From Aliiroseovarius sp. PrR006 (GTDB lineage: Bacteria; Pseudomonadota; Alphaproteobacteria; Rhodobacterales; Rhodobacteraceae): a stretch of DNA of 64,000 nucleotides. A program made the translations under genes and the position numbers. Each line of letters opens with the position of its first letter. The stretch's first letter is position 1. The stretch lies in NCBI RefSeq assembly GCF_010500215.1, contig NZ_JAAGOY010000010.1:46408-110407 (forward strand), given 5' to 3'. Positions 1 to 9,579 of the stretch are shown here, one piece after another. A model generated the notes under the pieces. The model was not told where the DNA came from, searched no databases, and saw only the letters and a program-made list of their open reading frames with translations.

Positions 1-270
1 GACGTGGTCCGGCAGGACATCGTGGTGTCGCCGCAGGTGGCTGAAATGGCCAAACGTGCGGTTGAACAATATGGCGCGGTCCCCAAGGCGCATTGCGGCC
101 AGTCCGTCAGCGCCATCCTGCGCAGCCTTCCGGGGTTCGAAACGATCCCGCAAAGCTATTATCCGAAGAAGATCATGAACGCGTTTGGCGCGCGCCCCGG
201 AGTACGGACGAAAACCTTCAGCGACGACGACCCGCATAAAGGTGGTCAGATCAGAACGCGCAACATCTAA
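1..270 (+). CDS. C-terminal part of an unrecognised protein
   Basis: The reading frame is open from the first base of the window and ends with TAA, so only the last 89 or so residues are visible and the true start lies upstream. The visible part is polar and has no membrane segment or motif I recognise; it ends in a basic stretch (PHKGGQIRTRNI). A GTG at position 4 could serve as a start, but there is no ribosome site visible before it. The gene is convergent with azlD, whose stop lies 8 bases away. Codon use is like the neighbours, so it is probably a real gene. I do not assign a function. Confidence 0.6.
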   Translation, partial: DVVRQDIVVSPQVAEMAKRAVEQYGAVPKAHCGQSVSAILRSLPGFETIPQSYYPKKIMNAFGARPGVRTKTFSDDDPHKGGQIRTRNI

Positions 271-278
271 GCCCCGCG

Positions 279-611
279 TTATCCCAGCAGAAACAGCAGC
301 CCGTACAGCGTCGCGGCCCCTGACAGGATCGCGGCCAGAACGTTTTTGCTGAAATACCCCACCGCCAATGTCACCAATGCGGCCCCCAAGCGTGCGGGAT
401 CAGGGTTGCCCCCTGTCGCAGCAGGCCAAAAGACCAGCGGCGCGACCAACCCCGGCAGCACCGCTACGGGCGTATAACGCAGGTGCCGCAGCACCCATTC
501 AGGCATTTGTCGATCACCGATTATTCCCAGAAAGCTGAAGCGGATCAGGAAGCTACCAATTGCCATCGCGAAGATGACAAACCAGACGGTGGTGTGGTTC
601 AGTTCTTCCAT
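279..611 (-). CDS. azlD: AzlD-type small subunit of branched-chain amino-acid exporter
   Basis: A 110-residue, very hydrophobic protein with about four membrane segments, the usual size and make-up of AzlD. AzlD acts with AzlC to export branched-chain or related amino acids across the inner membrane. The ATG at 611 overlaps the azlC stop as TGATG, the normal coupling for this pair. An upstream in-frame ATG at 707 lies deep inside azlC and adds a non-hydrophobic leader, so I reject it. Family assignment rests on size, topology and pairing with azlC; the exact substrate cannot be read from sequence. Confidence 0.85.
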   Translation of the reverse strand: MEELNHTTVWFVIFAMAIGSFLIRFSFLGIIGDRQMPEWVLRHLRYTPVAVLPGLVAPLVFWPAATGGNPDPARLGAALVTLAVGYFSKNVLAAILSGAATLYGLLFLLG

Positions 612-1321
612 CAGGCAGCCCTCCGTTCCATGTATAGCTCGATCTGCGCGCCCACGACCATCGCTCCGATCGCCGCCACCAACAGGCCCGAGCCATAGGG
701 CATCCACGCCATCAGAAGCGCCAAGACAACCGAGGTCAGTGCCGAGGCCACATGCGCCATCGTGCGCAGCGCGGGCGCAATCATGGCCAGGAAAGTAATC
801 GGCAAGGCGAAATCCAATGCGAACTCAGGAGGCACCTGCGCCCCGGCGACTGCACCAAGGTATGATGCGCCGTACCAGAACGGCGCCAGAGGGGCGACCG
901 TTCCAACGTAATAGGCAAACCGCTCGGACACGGTCAGCTCGCGCTCCATCTCGAACTTAATCTGCGACAGGGCGTAGGCCTGATCCACCATCAGATAGGC
1001 CACCAAGCCACGCTGCCAGATCGGTGCGCTGCCCAGATAAGGGGTCAGTGACGCGCTGTACATTGCCATGCGCATGTTCACAGCCAACGAAGTCAGAATC
1101 ACGATCACGGTGGGGGCGTTCTCGGTCATCAATTGCACAGCGGTGAACTGCGCGGCCCCCGCAATGACCAGGATCGAAAAGCCCATAACTTCGGCCACAT
1201 TCATTCCCGCTTCGGTCGCCACCACGCCGAAAAGCGCGGCAAAGGGGATGATCACCAGAAGAAACGGTAAAGCATCGCGTGTTCCGCGCAGGAATTGTCG
1301 TTTCGGGTTGGACGTGGTCAT
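611..1321 (-). CDS. azlC: AzlC-type large subunit of branched-chain amino-acid exporter
   Basis: A 236-residue polytopic inner-membrane protein. It shows typical AzlC features: an N-terminal RGTRDALPFLLVIIPFAALFG-like stretch, a first helix pair with GFSILVIAGAAQFTAVQL, and NMRMAMYSASLTPYL in the middle. Together with AzlD, encoded next and overlapping by TGATG, it should form an amino-acid exporter. The gene is divergent from fdhD. The two starts are about 50 bases apart, so both promoters must lie in or very near this short gap. Confidence 0.9.
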   Translation of the reverse strand: MTTSNPKRQFLRGTRDALPFLLVIIPFAALFGVVATEAGMNVAEVMGFSILVIAGAAQFTAVQLMTENAPTVIVILTSLAVNMRMAMYSASLTPYLGSAPIWQRGLVAYLMVDQAYALSQIKFEMERELTVSERFAYYVGTVAPLAPFWYGASYLGAVAGAQVPPEFALDFALPITFLAMIAPALRTMAHVASALTSVVLALLMAWMPYGSGLLVAAIGAMVVGAQIELYMERRAA

Positions 1322-1374
1322 CGGGAATTCCTAAGTTACCCCTAACGCTTACGGCGTCCGTGCAGGAGTTGCAA

Positions 1375-2259
1375 TTGGCCACTGAACTAGATCTATCCGA
1401 ATACCTTATCGCGCCCGACCCCGGCGCGGCGCGTTTGACCCGTGCTGTTGCAGGCCATGACGAAACTGGCGCGCCCGTGACCATCAAAGTGGTGGAAGAG
1501 CGCCCGTTGACCATTTTCCTGAACCGGCGCGAGATCGTGACCGCCATGACCATTGGCGACTATCCCGAATATCTGGCGCTGGGATTTCTGCGCAATCAGG
1601 GGATGTTGTCCGAGAACGACCAGATCATCGGCGTCGACTATGACGAGGACATCGATACCGTCGTCGTGCGCACCGCCACGGAAACGGATTACGAAGACAA
1701 GCTCGCCCGCAAAACCCGTACTTCGGGCTGTGCCGTGGGCACGGTTTTTGGCGACATGATGGAGGGGCTCGAGGGGCTGACCCTGCCCGCGACGCCGGTG
1801 AAAACCTCGTGGCTTTATGCGCTGTCGCAAAAGATCAACCGTACGCCCTCGCTGTATCTTGAGGCTGGCGCGATCCACGGCACGGTGCTGTGCGAAGGTG
1901 ACCGCCCGCTGGTCTACATGGAGGATGTGGGCCGCCATAACGCCGTCGATAAAGTGGCAGGCTGGATGCTGGATCAAGGTGTCACCGGCGCGGACAAGAT
2001 CCTTTATACCACCGGGCGCCTGACGTCCGAGATGGTGATCAAAACCGCACAGATGGGCATTCCCGCTCTGGTCTCACGATCGGGCTTCACCGCATGGGGT
2101 GTCGAGATTGCAAACGAGATCGGGTTGACCCTGATCGGTCGGATGCGTGGGCAGCGGTTTACCTGTCTGGCCGGAGAAAGCCGCCTGATCCGAGATGTGG
2201 ACCCGGCCCATGTAGGGCACGAAGATCGCAAACATCGGCGCAAAGGAGCAGGCGCATGA
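1375..2259 (+). CDS. fdhD: FdhD, formate dehydrogenase sulfurtransferase
   Basis: FdhD carries sulfur from a cysteine desulfurase to the molybdenum cofactor of formate dehydrogenase. Family signs include VVEERPLTIFLNRREIVTAM near the N-terminus, TSGC with the acceptor Cys at about residue 119, and MEDVGRHNAVDKVAGW with TTGRLTSEMV further on. The family's usual Cys-x-x-Cys is reduced here to one Cys (GCAVG). The frame is open back to 1279 inside azlC. I choose the TTG at 1375 because AGGAG lies six bases before it; GTG 1360 is the alternative. It begins a molybdenum-cofactor operon: its TGA overlaps the mobA ATG (ATGA). Confidence 0.9.
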   Translation: MATELDLSEYLIAPDPGAARLTRAVAGHDETGAPVTIKVVEERPLTIFLNRREIVTAMTIGDYPEYLALGFLRNQGMLSENDQIIGVDYDEDIDTVVVRTATETDYEDKLARKTRTSGCAVGTVFGDMMEGLEGLTLPATPVKTSWLYALSQKINRTPSLYLEAGAIHGTVLCEGDRPLVYMEDVGRHNAVDKVAGWMLDQGVTGADKILYTTGRLTSEMVIKTAQMGIPALVSRSGFTAWGVEIANEIGLTLIGRMRGQRFTCLAGESRLIRDVDPAHVGHEDRKHRRKGAGA

Positions 2260-2876
2260 CCCGGCCCCTTGGCATCATTCTGGCAGGCGGTTTGGCCACC
2301 CGCATGGGCGGCGGAGACAAGGGGCGTCTGCCCTTAGGCGATGGCACGCTTTTGTCCCACGTAATCGACCGGCTGGCGCCTCAGGTCGATGGCATGGCCC
2401 TGAACGCGAACGGAGACCCCGCGCGGTTTGCCGACACCGGCCTGCCTGTCCTACCCGATAGCATCGACGGCTATGCAGGCCCGCTGGCGGGCGTCTTGGC
2501 CGGGCTCGACTGGGCCGCCGAACAAGGCGCGACCCATGTGGTATCCGCCGCCGCCGACACACCGTTCTTCCCGCGCGACCTTGTGGATCGCCTGCTGATC
2601 GCTGCACAGCGCGACGGCACGGACATCGCGCTGGCCGCCACGCTGGATCCACAGCGCGGTGCCATGCGACAACCGACCTTCGGCCTTTGGCCCGTGGTTT
2701 TGCGCGACGATCTGCGCGCGGCGCTAAACGACGGCTTGCGTAAAGTCGTCCTGTGGACGGACAAACACAGCGCAGCAACCGCCAGCTTCTCCCCCACGCC
2801 CTTTGATCCGTTTTTCAACGTGAACACCCCAGACGACCTTGCCCAGGCCGAACAGCTTTTGGAGACCGCTTCATGA
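2256..2876 (+). CDS. mobA: MobA, molybdenum cofactor guanylyltransferase
   Basis: A 206-residue nucleotidyltransferase that joins GMP to molybdopterin to make the guanine-dinucleotide cofactor used by DMSO-reductase-family enzymes such as formate dehydrogenase. The GTP-binding signature GIILAGGLATRMGGGDKGRL is at residues 5-24, and the later AADTPFFP matches the metal-binding Asp region. AAGGAG stands before the ATG, which overlaps the fdhD stop by four bases. The mobA stop in turn overlaps the next gene (ATGA at 2873), so all three are translationally coupled and probably serve formate dehydrogenase maturation. Confidence 0.93.
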   Translation: MTRPLGIILAGGLATRMGGGDKGRLPLGDGTLLSHVIDRLAPQVDGMALNANGDPARFADTGLPVLPDSIDGYAGPLAGVLAGLDWAAEQGATHVVSAAADTPFFPRDLVDRLLIAAQRDGTDIALAATLDPQRGAMRQPTFGLWPVVLRDDLRAALNDGLRKVVLWTDKHSAATASFSPTPFDPFFNVNTPDDLAQAEQLLETAS

Positions 2877-4633
2877 AAATCTTCGGCGTCACCGGCTGGA
2901 AGAACTCGGGCAAAACGGGGCTGATGGAGCGTCTGATCACCCATTTCACCGCCCAAGGCCTGCGCGTCTCGACCCTGAAACACACCCATCACGGCGTGGA
3001 TCTGGAAAAACCCGGAACGGACACGCACCGCCACCGTCTGGCGGGCGCGCAAGAGGTCGTGCTGGCCTCCTCCGCCCGCATCACCTCCCTGCACGAGCTG
3101 CGCGATGACCCCGAACCCCGGCTGGCCGAACTGATCGCAGGCCTGAGACCTTGCGACCTCGTACTGGTCGAAGGCTTCAAAGGCGCACCGCATCCCAAGA
3201 TCGAGGCGCACCGATCCGAGACCGGCGAAGACCTTCTGGCACCAGACAACGACACGATCCGCGCCGTGGCCAGCAATGAAGCCCTGCCCGATTTGGACCT
3301 GCCTGTTTTCGATCTGGATAACACCGCCGCGATTGCAGCCTTCATCGCAGATGTCACCGGCCTTGCGCCCCGCGAACCGAAGGGGTTGAAGAACGACTGC
3401 TTTGCCCTGCCCCCTGGCGTGCATTGGACTCCGGTCGACGAAGCTCTCGAGACACTGCGTGACCGCCTATCGCCTGTGGTTGGAACCGAAACTGTGCCCA
3501 CCGCAACCTCCCGCGGCCGCATCCTTGCAAGTGACCACATGGCCGCCCGCTCCAACCCACCCGGCGCAAACTCTGCCGTCGATGGATACGCCTTCGCCTA
3601 CGCGGGGCTGCCCGAAGGCGACGTGATCGGACTGCCCCTTATGCCCGAGCGCGCCGCTGCCGGGGGACCGTTCACCGGCACCGTCCCGATGGGCCACGCC
3701 ATCCGCATCCTGACCGGCGCGCTTCTGCCCGACGGCGTGGACACGGTGGTCTTGCAAGAGGACGTCCAAATCGATGGCCAAACCCTGCGCTTCCCTGCCG
3801 GCGTCAAACCGGGCGCCAATGCCCGCGCGGCAGGTGAAGACGTCGAAGCCGGCAAGCTGGCGCTTCCCATGGGCCACAAGATGCGCGCGCCCGATGTGGC
3901 GCTACTCTCGGCACTCGGTCTGCCCAACGTCCAAGCCTTCAAGCCACTGCGGGTCGGTGTCCTATCCACCGGCGACGAACTGGCCGAGCCCGGCACCACG
4001 ACGGACACCGCCCGCACCTATGACGCCAACCGCCCGATGCTTCTGTCGCTGGCCGAGGGCTGGGGCTATACCCCCGTCGATCTAGGCCACGTGGCCGACG
4101 ACCGTGACGCCCTGCGTGCGGCCTTCGACAAAGCCGCGACGCAAGCCGACGTCATCCTGACCTCTGGCGGTGCGTCCGCCGGGGACGAGGATCACGTCTC
4201 AGCACTTTTGAAAGAAACCGGTTCTCTGCACCACTGGCGCATCGCCATTAAACCCGGCCGCCCGCTGGCGCTGGCCCAATGGAACGGCACGCCTGTCTTT
4301 GGCCTGCCCGGCAATCCGGTCGCAGCCCTTGTCACTACCCTGATCTTCGCACGCCCGGCGTTCTCGGTCCTTGCAGGCGGCCCGTGGCTGACCGCGCCCG
4401 GAACCATGCTCCCCGCCGCCTTCAGCAAATCCAAGAAAGCAGGCCGCCGCGAATACCTGCGCGCGCGCCTGAGCGAAGACGGACAGATCGAAGCGTTCAA
4501 ATCAGAAGGGTCTGGCCGCATCTCGGGCCTGTCATGGGCCACCGGGCTGGTCGAACTGCCAGACGAGGCGATGGACATCACTCCCGGCACCCCCATCCGC
4601 TTTATCAGCTATGACAGTCTCGGGATCACCTGA
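2873..4633 (+). CDS. mobB/moeA: MobB-MoeA fusion protein
   Basis: One continuous 586-residue frame holding two enzymes. Residues 1-165 are MobB, a GTP-binding partner of MobA, with the P-loop GWKNSGKT at 8-15 and DLVLVEGFKGAPHPKIE. Residues of roughly 180-586 are MoeA, which inserts molybdate into adenylated molybdopterin. Its marks are NPPGANSAVDGYAFA, the STGDEL motif, SGGASAGDEDHV and GLPGNPVAALV. There is no internal stop or start signal at the junction. The fusion links metal insertion and nucleotide attachment steps physically, and follows mobA with an ATGA overlap. Such fusions are known in this bacterial group as far as I recall. Confidence 0.93.
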   Translation: MKIFGVTGWKNSGKTGLMERLITHFTAQGLRVSTLKHTHHGVDLEKPGTDTHRHRLAGAQEVVLASSARITSLHELRDDPEPRLAELIAGLRPCDLVLVEGFKGAPHPKIEAHRSETGEDLLAPDNDTIRAVASNEALPDLDLPVFDLDNTAAIAAFIADVTGLAPREPKGLKNDCFALPPGVHWTPVDEALETLRDRLSPVVGTETVPTATSRGRILASDHMAARSNPPGANSAVDGYAFAYAGLPEGDVIGLPLMPERAAAGGPFTGTVPMGHAIRILTGALLPDGVDTVVLQEDVQIDGQTLRFPAGVKPGANARAAGEDVEAGKLALPMGHKMRAPDVALLSALGLPNVQAFKPLRVGVLSTGDELAEPGTTTDTARTYDANRPMLLSLAEGWGYTPVDLGHVADDRDALRAAFDKAATQADVILTSGGASAGDEDHVSALLKETGSLHHWRIAIKPGRPLALAQWNGTPVFGLPGNPVAALVTTLIFARPAFSVLAGGPWLTAPGTMLPAAFSKSKKAGRREYLRARLSEDGQIEAFKSEGSGRISGLSWATGLVELPDEAMDITPGTPIRFISYDSLGIT

Positions 4634-4724
4634 TCCGCATTTTCTTGTCAAAAGTATCCTGGGGTGTATGCGCGCAGCGCAGAGGGGCAAGGCCCCGCAG
4701 GCTCACGAAGTCAGCCACCGGACG

Positions 4725-5207
4725 TTAGTCGCCATGACGCAGCAAGCGCTGCTTCTGACGACCCCAATCGCGCTTGGCTTCGGTCGCGCGCTTGTCATGG
4801 GCTTTCTTACCCTTGGCAATACCCACCTTCACCTTCACCAGACCTTTGTGATTGAAATAGATCACCAGCGGCACAAGGGTCATGCCCTTCCGGCTGGTCG
4901 CATTCCACATCTTGGAAATCTCGCGCTTCGATGCCAACAGCTTGCGCTTGCGGCGTTCCAGATGCCCCCAAGTCACGGCCTGTTTGTAGGGCGCGATATA
5001 GGCGTTGGTCAGGTAAAGTTCGCCGTCTTCCACAGCGACATAGCTTTCAGCAATATTCGACCCACCCTGACGCAGCGATTTCACCTCAGAGCCCATCAAC
5101 ACGATGCCGCATTCGATGTCTTCCTCGATCGCATAGTCATAGCGTGCACGCCGATTGTCGGCGATCACTTTGTAGTTTGCGTCTTCTTTGGTTTTTGCTT
5201 TAGCCAT
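4725..5207 (-). CDS. smpB: SmpB, tmRNA-binding protein
   Basis: A 160-residue basic protein that binds tmRNA and brings it to stalled ribosomes for trans-translation. Typical motifs are [28 protein letters not shown] near the N-terminus, the central [16 protein letters not shown], and the lysine-rich tail [15 protein letters not shown] that enters the mRNA channel. It is complete and of normal length. It is convergent with the mobB/moeA gene. A second ribosome-rescue gene, arfB, lies at 48.2 kb. Confidence 0.96.
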   Translation of the reverse strand: MAKAKTKEDANYKVIADNRRARYDYAIEEDIECGIVLMGSEVKSLRQGGSNIAESYVAVEDGELYLTNAYIAPYKQAVTWGHLERRKRKLLASKREISKMWNATSRKGMTLVPLVIYFNHKGLVKVKVGIAKGKKAHDKRATEAKRDWGRQKQRLLRHGD

Positions 5208-5248
5208 GTGCCGGATGTAGGGCTTGCACCGCGAACTGTCCAGACTGC

Positions 5249-5734
5249 TCAGGCAACCGGCGCATCAATCGTGGCGATCCATGGCTTCAAATCCACCACT
5301 GGGGTGGCGTCGAAACAGTCCAACGCATCAATGCCAATGACGCCAGCCTCGATATCCAGTGACACAATCTGAACCGTGCTCATCGCAATCGGATTCGGAC
5401 GACTGGGCGAGCGCAGGGAAAATACCCCGCGTGGAGCGTCCGCGTGACGCGGGCTTTGCACGATCAGATCGCGACGCGCCTGATCCATCCAGTAGAGCAC
5501 GATGATGTGCTGACCGACGGTGAAGTCCTTGATGCCGGGTTGATAGCCCTCGGCCAGTTCAATCCGAAACGCACCGCCCTCTTCGGCCACACGCTTGCGC
5601 GCGCCGGCCACGTTGCCCGGCGCATCGCCCGGTTGCCACGGGGTGCGGACATGCCCGATGAAGGCCACGCGCGGCCCGTCACTGTCGGCAGGGTCGAAGG
5701 CGAGTTGAACCTCGCCTTCGCGCCTATCACTCAT
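5249..5734 (-). CDS. trmO: TrmO-family tRNA methyltransferase
   Basis: A 161-residue protein of the TsaA/YaeB (TrmO) beta-barrel family, which methylates N6-threonylcarbamoyl-adenosine 37 of certain tRNAs using S-adenosylmethionine. Family motifs seen are FIGHVRTPW near residue 26, [17 protein letters not shown] in the middle, and [16 protein letters not shown] near the end. Its ATG overlaps the dapA stop (TGATG at 5732-5736), so it is the downstream partner of dapA. The E. coli enzyme has an added C-terminal domain that is absent here, as in other short members. Confidence 0.85.
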   Translation of the reverse strand: MSDRREGEVQLAFDPADSDGPRVAFIGHVRTPWQPGDAPGNVAGARKRVAEEGGAFRIELAEGYQPGIKDFTVGQHIIVLYWMDQARRDLIVQSPRHADAPRGVFSLRSPSRPNPIAMSTVQIVSLDIEAGVIGIDALDCFDATPVVDLKPWIATIDAPVA

Positions 5735-6609
5735 CAGTTGATCAGCCCGGCATGACGCATGGCAGCGTCGATGGCGGATTTGGTCTCGTCCGACAGTTCA
5801 ACCAGCGGCGAGCGGACTTCTTCGGTGCAGCGGCCCAGCTTGGACAGCGCGTATTTTGCGCCACAAGTGCCCGGCTCCATAAAGATCGCCTGATGCAGCG
5901 GCATCAGCTTGTCAGCGATTTCCAACGCCTTGCTGAAATCACCTTCCAGCGTTGCGGCCTGCATATCCGCGCAAAGACGCGGGGCCACGTTCGCCGTGAC
6001 CGAGATACACCCCACGCCACCTTGGGCGTTGAACCCGTGCGCCGTGGCGTCTTCGCCCGACAGCTGGATGAAATCCGCACCACAGGTCATGCGCTGAAAG
6101 CTGACACGCGCAAGGTCGCCAGTGGCGTCTTTCACACCCACGATGTTCTTGTGCTTAGCCAGTTCGCCCATGGTCTCGGGTGTCATGTCGACAACCGAGC
6201 GGCCGGGGATGTTGTAGATCACAATGGGCAGGTCGACGGCATCGGCAATCGTCTCAAAGTGCGCGACAAGGCCGCGCTGGGTCGGCTTGTTGTAATAGGG
6301 CGTCACCACCAGACCGGCAGCAGCGCCAACACGCTTGGCGAACTCCATAAAGCGCAGGGCTTCGGCGGTGTTGTTCGAGCCTGCGCCGGCAATGACCGGC
6401 ACGCGGCCCGCAGCGGATTCCACTACGGCTTCGATGACGGCTTCGTGCTCGTCATGGGTAAGGGTCGGGCTTTCGCCAGTCGTACCCACAGGCACCAGAC
6501 CGCTCGAGCCTTCCTCGATCTGCCATTCGACCAAGCGTTTGAGCGCGTCGAAATCCACTGCACCGTCCTTGAACGGCGTAACCAGGGCAGGAAGAGATCC
6601 TTTAAACAT
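5734..6609 (-). CDS. dapA: DapA, 4-hydroxy-tetrahydrodipicolinate synthase
   Basis: A 291-residue aldolase-fold enzyme that condenses pyruvate with aspartate semialdehyde in lysine and diaminopimelate synthesis. Visible are [14 protein letters not shown], the Tyr motif VIYNIPGRS, and the Schiff-base lysine in GVKDATGD. I use ATG 6609, which has GGAG six bases upstream, rather than an in-frame ATG ten codons earlier. The stop overlaps the trmO start. Diaminopimelate feeds peptidoglycan, and the divergent neighbour is a murein lytic transglycosylase. Confidence 0.95.
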   Translation of the reverse strand: MFKGSLPALVTPFKDGAVDFDALKRLVEWQIEEGSSGLVPVGTTGESPTLTHDEHEAVIEAVVESAAGRVPVIAGAGSNNTAEALRFMEFAKRVGAAAGLVVTPYYNKPTQRGLVAHFETIADAVDLPIVIYNIPGRSVVDMTPETMGELAKHKNIVGVKDATGDLARVSFQRMTCGADFIQLSGEDATAHGFNAQGGVGCISVTANVAPRLCADMQAATLEGDFSKALEIADKLMPLHQAIFMEPGTCGAKYALSKLGRCTEEVRSPLVELSDETKSAIDAAMRHAGLIN

Positions 6610-6755
6610 GACACGCTCCATTTTTGTCTGTGTTTCCAATCACGTCTGCGAAGATCTGCTGAATCGCTCCGCAAACGCGGCGGAAACTAGCCGGGTTCGA
6701 CAGAAATGCCAAGTTTGTGTGTTGCGTGTTAGCGCCATAAAGCTAGGTTTTGCAC

Positions 6756-8717
6756 ATGAACAGGATCAAATCGCGCCTCATACCGGCCCTGACGGTGGCC
6801 GCCAGTATTGGTTTTGCCGCAAGCACCCCCGCTTTCACACAGAATGCCGGGGCCGTTTCGGCCTTTAAAAAGGCTATTGAAAGCGCCCGTGCCGAGGAAT
6901 GGGGCACCGCCCGCAGCCAAGCCGCGCAAGGCGGTGCGTTGGCTGCTGACATCCTGGAATGGCACCGCTTGCGGCAAAGCGAAGGCAGTTTTGCCGACAC
7001 CCGCGCCTTTCTGGCCCGCAATCCCGACTGGCCCGGCCTAAAGCTTCTGCGCAAACGATCCGAAGAATCAATTCCGCGCAATCACACACCGACCGAGGTT
7101 CTGGAGTTCTTCCGCGACCAGCCGCCGCAAACCGGGCGCGGCGCGTTGCGTCTGGCCGAGGCGCTGAAGGCCACCGGCAACAGCGAAGAAGCGAAGGCGC
7201 AGATCATTCTTGGTTGGATTTCACTGTCGCTGGACGAAGACGAACACGATGCCTTTGTCTCGCGCTATGGCAACACACTGCGGTCCTATCATTGGGACCG
7301 GGCCGACATGCTGCTGTGGCGCGGCGCCACCACCGAAGCCGGGCGCATGATGCCGCTTTTGTCGTCCGGACAGCAGGCGCTGACCAAGGCCCGCATAGCG
7401 CTGCGTAAAAAGCAAAACGGCGTGGATGCGCTGATCAAAGCCGTTCCCGCCAGCCTGTCAGATGATCCGGGACTGGCCTATGAGCGCTTCCTCTGGCGCG
7501 CCTCGAAAGGGCGCAATCAGGATGCGGTGGATTTGATGTTGGAGCGGTCGACCTCGGCCCAGTCCCTTGGCGCGCCCGAGCGTTGGGGCAGTTGGCGCCG
7601 CGTCTTGGCGCGCTGGTCGATGCGCGATGGAAAGCCGAAGCAGGCCTATCGCCTGGCTACGTCGCACCACATTGCCGATGGCTCCAGCCGCAACGACTTG
7701 GAATGGCTGGCGGGATACATCGCCTTGCGCAAGCTTAACGATCCGGCGACGGCGCTAGAGCATTTCCAGACCTTCCAGCTGGGCGTCGAGACCCCGATCA
7801 GCCTTGGCCGCGCCGGATATTGGCAGGGCCGCGCCTATGAGGCATTGGGCGACAAGATCAGCGCGCAGGCCTCCTACGAATATGGTGGCGAGTTCCAGAC
7901 CAGTTTCTATGGCCTTCTGGCGGCTGAGAAGGCGGGCCTTCCGATGGATCCCCGTCTGACCGGGTCCGAACCCTTCCCCGATTTCCGGCAGGCCCGTTTC
8001 TGGGGTGGATCGGTGATGGAAGCTGCCCGTCTTCTGCAAGCCGCAGGAGAGCTTTATTGGGCCGAGCGGTTCTCGGTCCATCTGGCCGAAAGCCTGACCC
8101 GAGAAGAGATCGGGCAGCTGACTGCATGGGCGGAAAGCGTAAGCGAGCCGCACCTGCAGGTGATGATCGCCAAACAGGCCGCACGGCAGGGCCACACCAT
8201 CGCCCGCCCCTATTTCCCGACGCCCGACATCGGGCGCGGCAACCGCACCGTCCCGCGTGCCTTGGAGCTGGCCATCGCCCGGCGCGAAAGCGAGTTTGAT
8301 CCCGAGGTCGTCTCGGGCGTCGGCGCGCGCGGACTGATGCAGCTGATGCCGGGCACCGCGTCTGACATGGCAAAACGGCTGGACATGCCCTATTCCAAAG
8401 CTCGTTTGACCGAAGACCCCGCTTATAACACGCGGCTTGGCTCCGAATACCTTGCAAAACTAATCGAAGATTTCGACGGCAACCCGGTTCTGATCTCGGT
8501 GGGTTACAACGCTGGCCCCAGACGCTCGCAAAACTGGACCGAGAGGTTCGGGAATGTGCGGTCTTCGTCGGTGGATATCATCGACTGGATCGAGCACATC
8601 CCGTTCCGTGAAACCCGCAACTATGTGATGCGCGTCACCGAAAGCCTGCCGATCTATCGCGCACGGCTGACGGGCAAGACACAACCGCTGCGCCTGTCGA
8701 AAGAGCTTAAGAAGTAG
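6756..8717 (+). CDS. Soluble lytic murein transglycosylase (Slt family)
   Basis: A secreted periplasmic enzyme of about 653 residues that cleaves the glycan strand of peptidoglycan to 1,6-anhydro ends. A signal peptide ends near AFTQ. It is followed by a long helical superhelix domain and then a C-terminal SLT domain with the catalytic Glu in ARRESEFDP (about residue 511), then GLMQLMPGTA and VGYNAGP. I take ATG 6756; a TTG two codons earlier is also in frame. The last 11 bases overlap the convergent DMT transporter gene. The length is typical of the Slt70-like class. Confidence 0.92.
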   Translation: MNRIKSRLIPALTVAASIGFAASTPAFTQNAGAVSAFKKAIESARAEEWGTARSQAAQGGALAADILEWHRLRQSEGSFADTRAFLARNPDWPGLKLLRKRSEESIPRNHTPTEVLEFFRDQPPQTGRGALRLAEALKATGNSEEAKAQIILGWISLSLDEDEHDAFVSRYGNTLRSYHWDRADMLLWRGATTEAGRMMPLLSSGQQALTKARIALRKKQNGVDALIKAVPASLSDDPGLAYERFLWRASKGRNQDAVDLMLERSTSAQSLGAPERWGSWRRVLARWSMRDGKPKQAYRLATSHHIADGSSRNDLEWLAGYIALRKLNDPATALEHFQTFQLGVETPISLGRAGYWQGRAYEALGDKISAQASYEYGGEFQTSFYGLLAAEKAGLPMDPRLTGSEPFPDFRQARFWGGSVMEAARLLQAAGELYWAERFSVHLAESLTREEIGQLTAWAESVSEPHLQVMIAKQAARQGHTIARPYFPTPDIGRGNRTVPRALELAIARRESEFDPEVVSGVGARGLMQLMPGTASDMAKRLDMPYSKARLTEDPAYNTRLGSEYLAKLIEDFDGNPVLISVGYNAGPRRSQNWTERFGNVRSSSVDIIDWIEHIPFRETRNYVMRVTESLPIYRARLTGKTQPLRLSKELKK

Positions 8718-9570
8718 AGCGTCGGCTGCGGATCAGGGTGAAAATGCCCGCCGACACAACGATTACCGCGCCGATGACGACATTGGTGTGCAAGGTCTCG
8801 TTAAAGACCAAGACGCCGATGAAGCTGACGAAGACCAGTTGCAGATAGGCGAAGGGCTGGACGGTGCTGGCTTCGGCGAATTCATAGCATTTGATCAGCA
8901 GCCAATGGCCCAGCACGCCAGTGCAGCACAGAAGCGCCATCCACGCCCAATCGCCTTGTGACATAGGCTGCCAGAACCAGATGCCTATTGCGGTCATCAC
9001 CACCGCGCCGATGACGCCGGTCCAGAAAAAGCTGGTCTGCGTGCTGTCCGTCTTGGCCGCCAACCGTGTCATCAAGCCATAGACGGCAAACATCGCAGCC
9101 CCCAGCAGCGGAATGATTGCGTAAGGCGAAAAAACGCCCGAGCCCGGCTGTAGAATGATCAGGATACCGATGAAACCAACCCCAATAGCCGCCCAACGAC
9201 GCCACCCCACATGCTCGCCCAGAACACGGCCAGACAGTGCTGCAACCATCAGCGGGTAAACGGCGAAAATTGCGTGGCTTTCCACCAGCCCCAGCAGTGT
9301 GAAGGACAGAACGGTCACACAGATCTCCAGCGCCAGCAGCGCCCCACGTGAGATTTGCAGCCAGAGGCGGGCGGGACGCAGCGCCTGAGACAAAGCATTG
9401 TTGCGATGTGTGATCCAGATAACGAAGGCCGCGAAGAACCAATAGCGGATCATCACCACCATCCAGACGTTGTATTCGCCGCCCAAATGGCGCGAGATCC
9501 CGTCCTGCATCGCGAAGACGAAGGTGGTGGCCACCATCAGCCAGATGCCGATTTGATTGTTGCGCTCCAT
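8707..9570 (-). CDS. EamA/DMT-family drug-metabolite transporter
   Basis: A 287-residue inner-membrane protein with ten predicted helices arranged as two EamA repeats. The N-terminal MVATTFVFAMQDGISRHLGG and the second-half FSPYAIIPLLGAAMFAVYGLMTRL are typical of the S-adenosylmethionine/RhaT-like DMT branch. The substrate is unknown. AAGGGG lies before the ATG. The 3' end overlaps the slt gene by 11 bases, tail to tail. Confidence 0.85.
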   Translation of the reverse strand: MERNNQIGIWLMVATTFVFAMQDGISRHLGGEYNVWMVVMIRYWFFAAFVIWITHRNNALSQALRPARLWLQISRGALLALEICVTVLSFTLLGLVESHAIFAVYPLMVAALSGRVLGEHVGWRRWAAIGVGFIGILIILQPGSGVFSPYAIIPLLGAAMFAVYGLMTRLAAKTDSTQTSFFWTGVIGAVVMTAIGIWFWQPMSQGDWAWMALLCCTGVLGHWLLIKCYEFAEASTVQPFAYLQLVFVSFIGVLVFNETLHTNVVIGAVIVVSAGIFTLIRSRRSTS

Positions 9571-9579
9571 TGCGTCCCC

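Noticed and set aside
2471..3424. 317-codon minus-strand frame across mobA and mobB
   Set aside because: Overlaps two well-supported genes on the other strand and contains no known motif.
4680..4700. GGGGC-AAG-GCCCC as a terminator between moeA and smpB
   Set aside because: Short stem with a three-base loop and no T-run on either strand; too weak to call.
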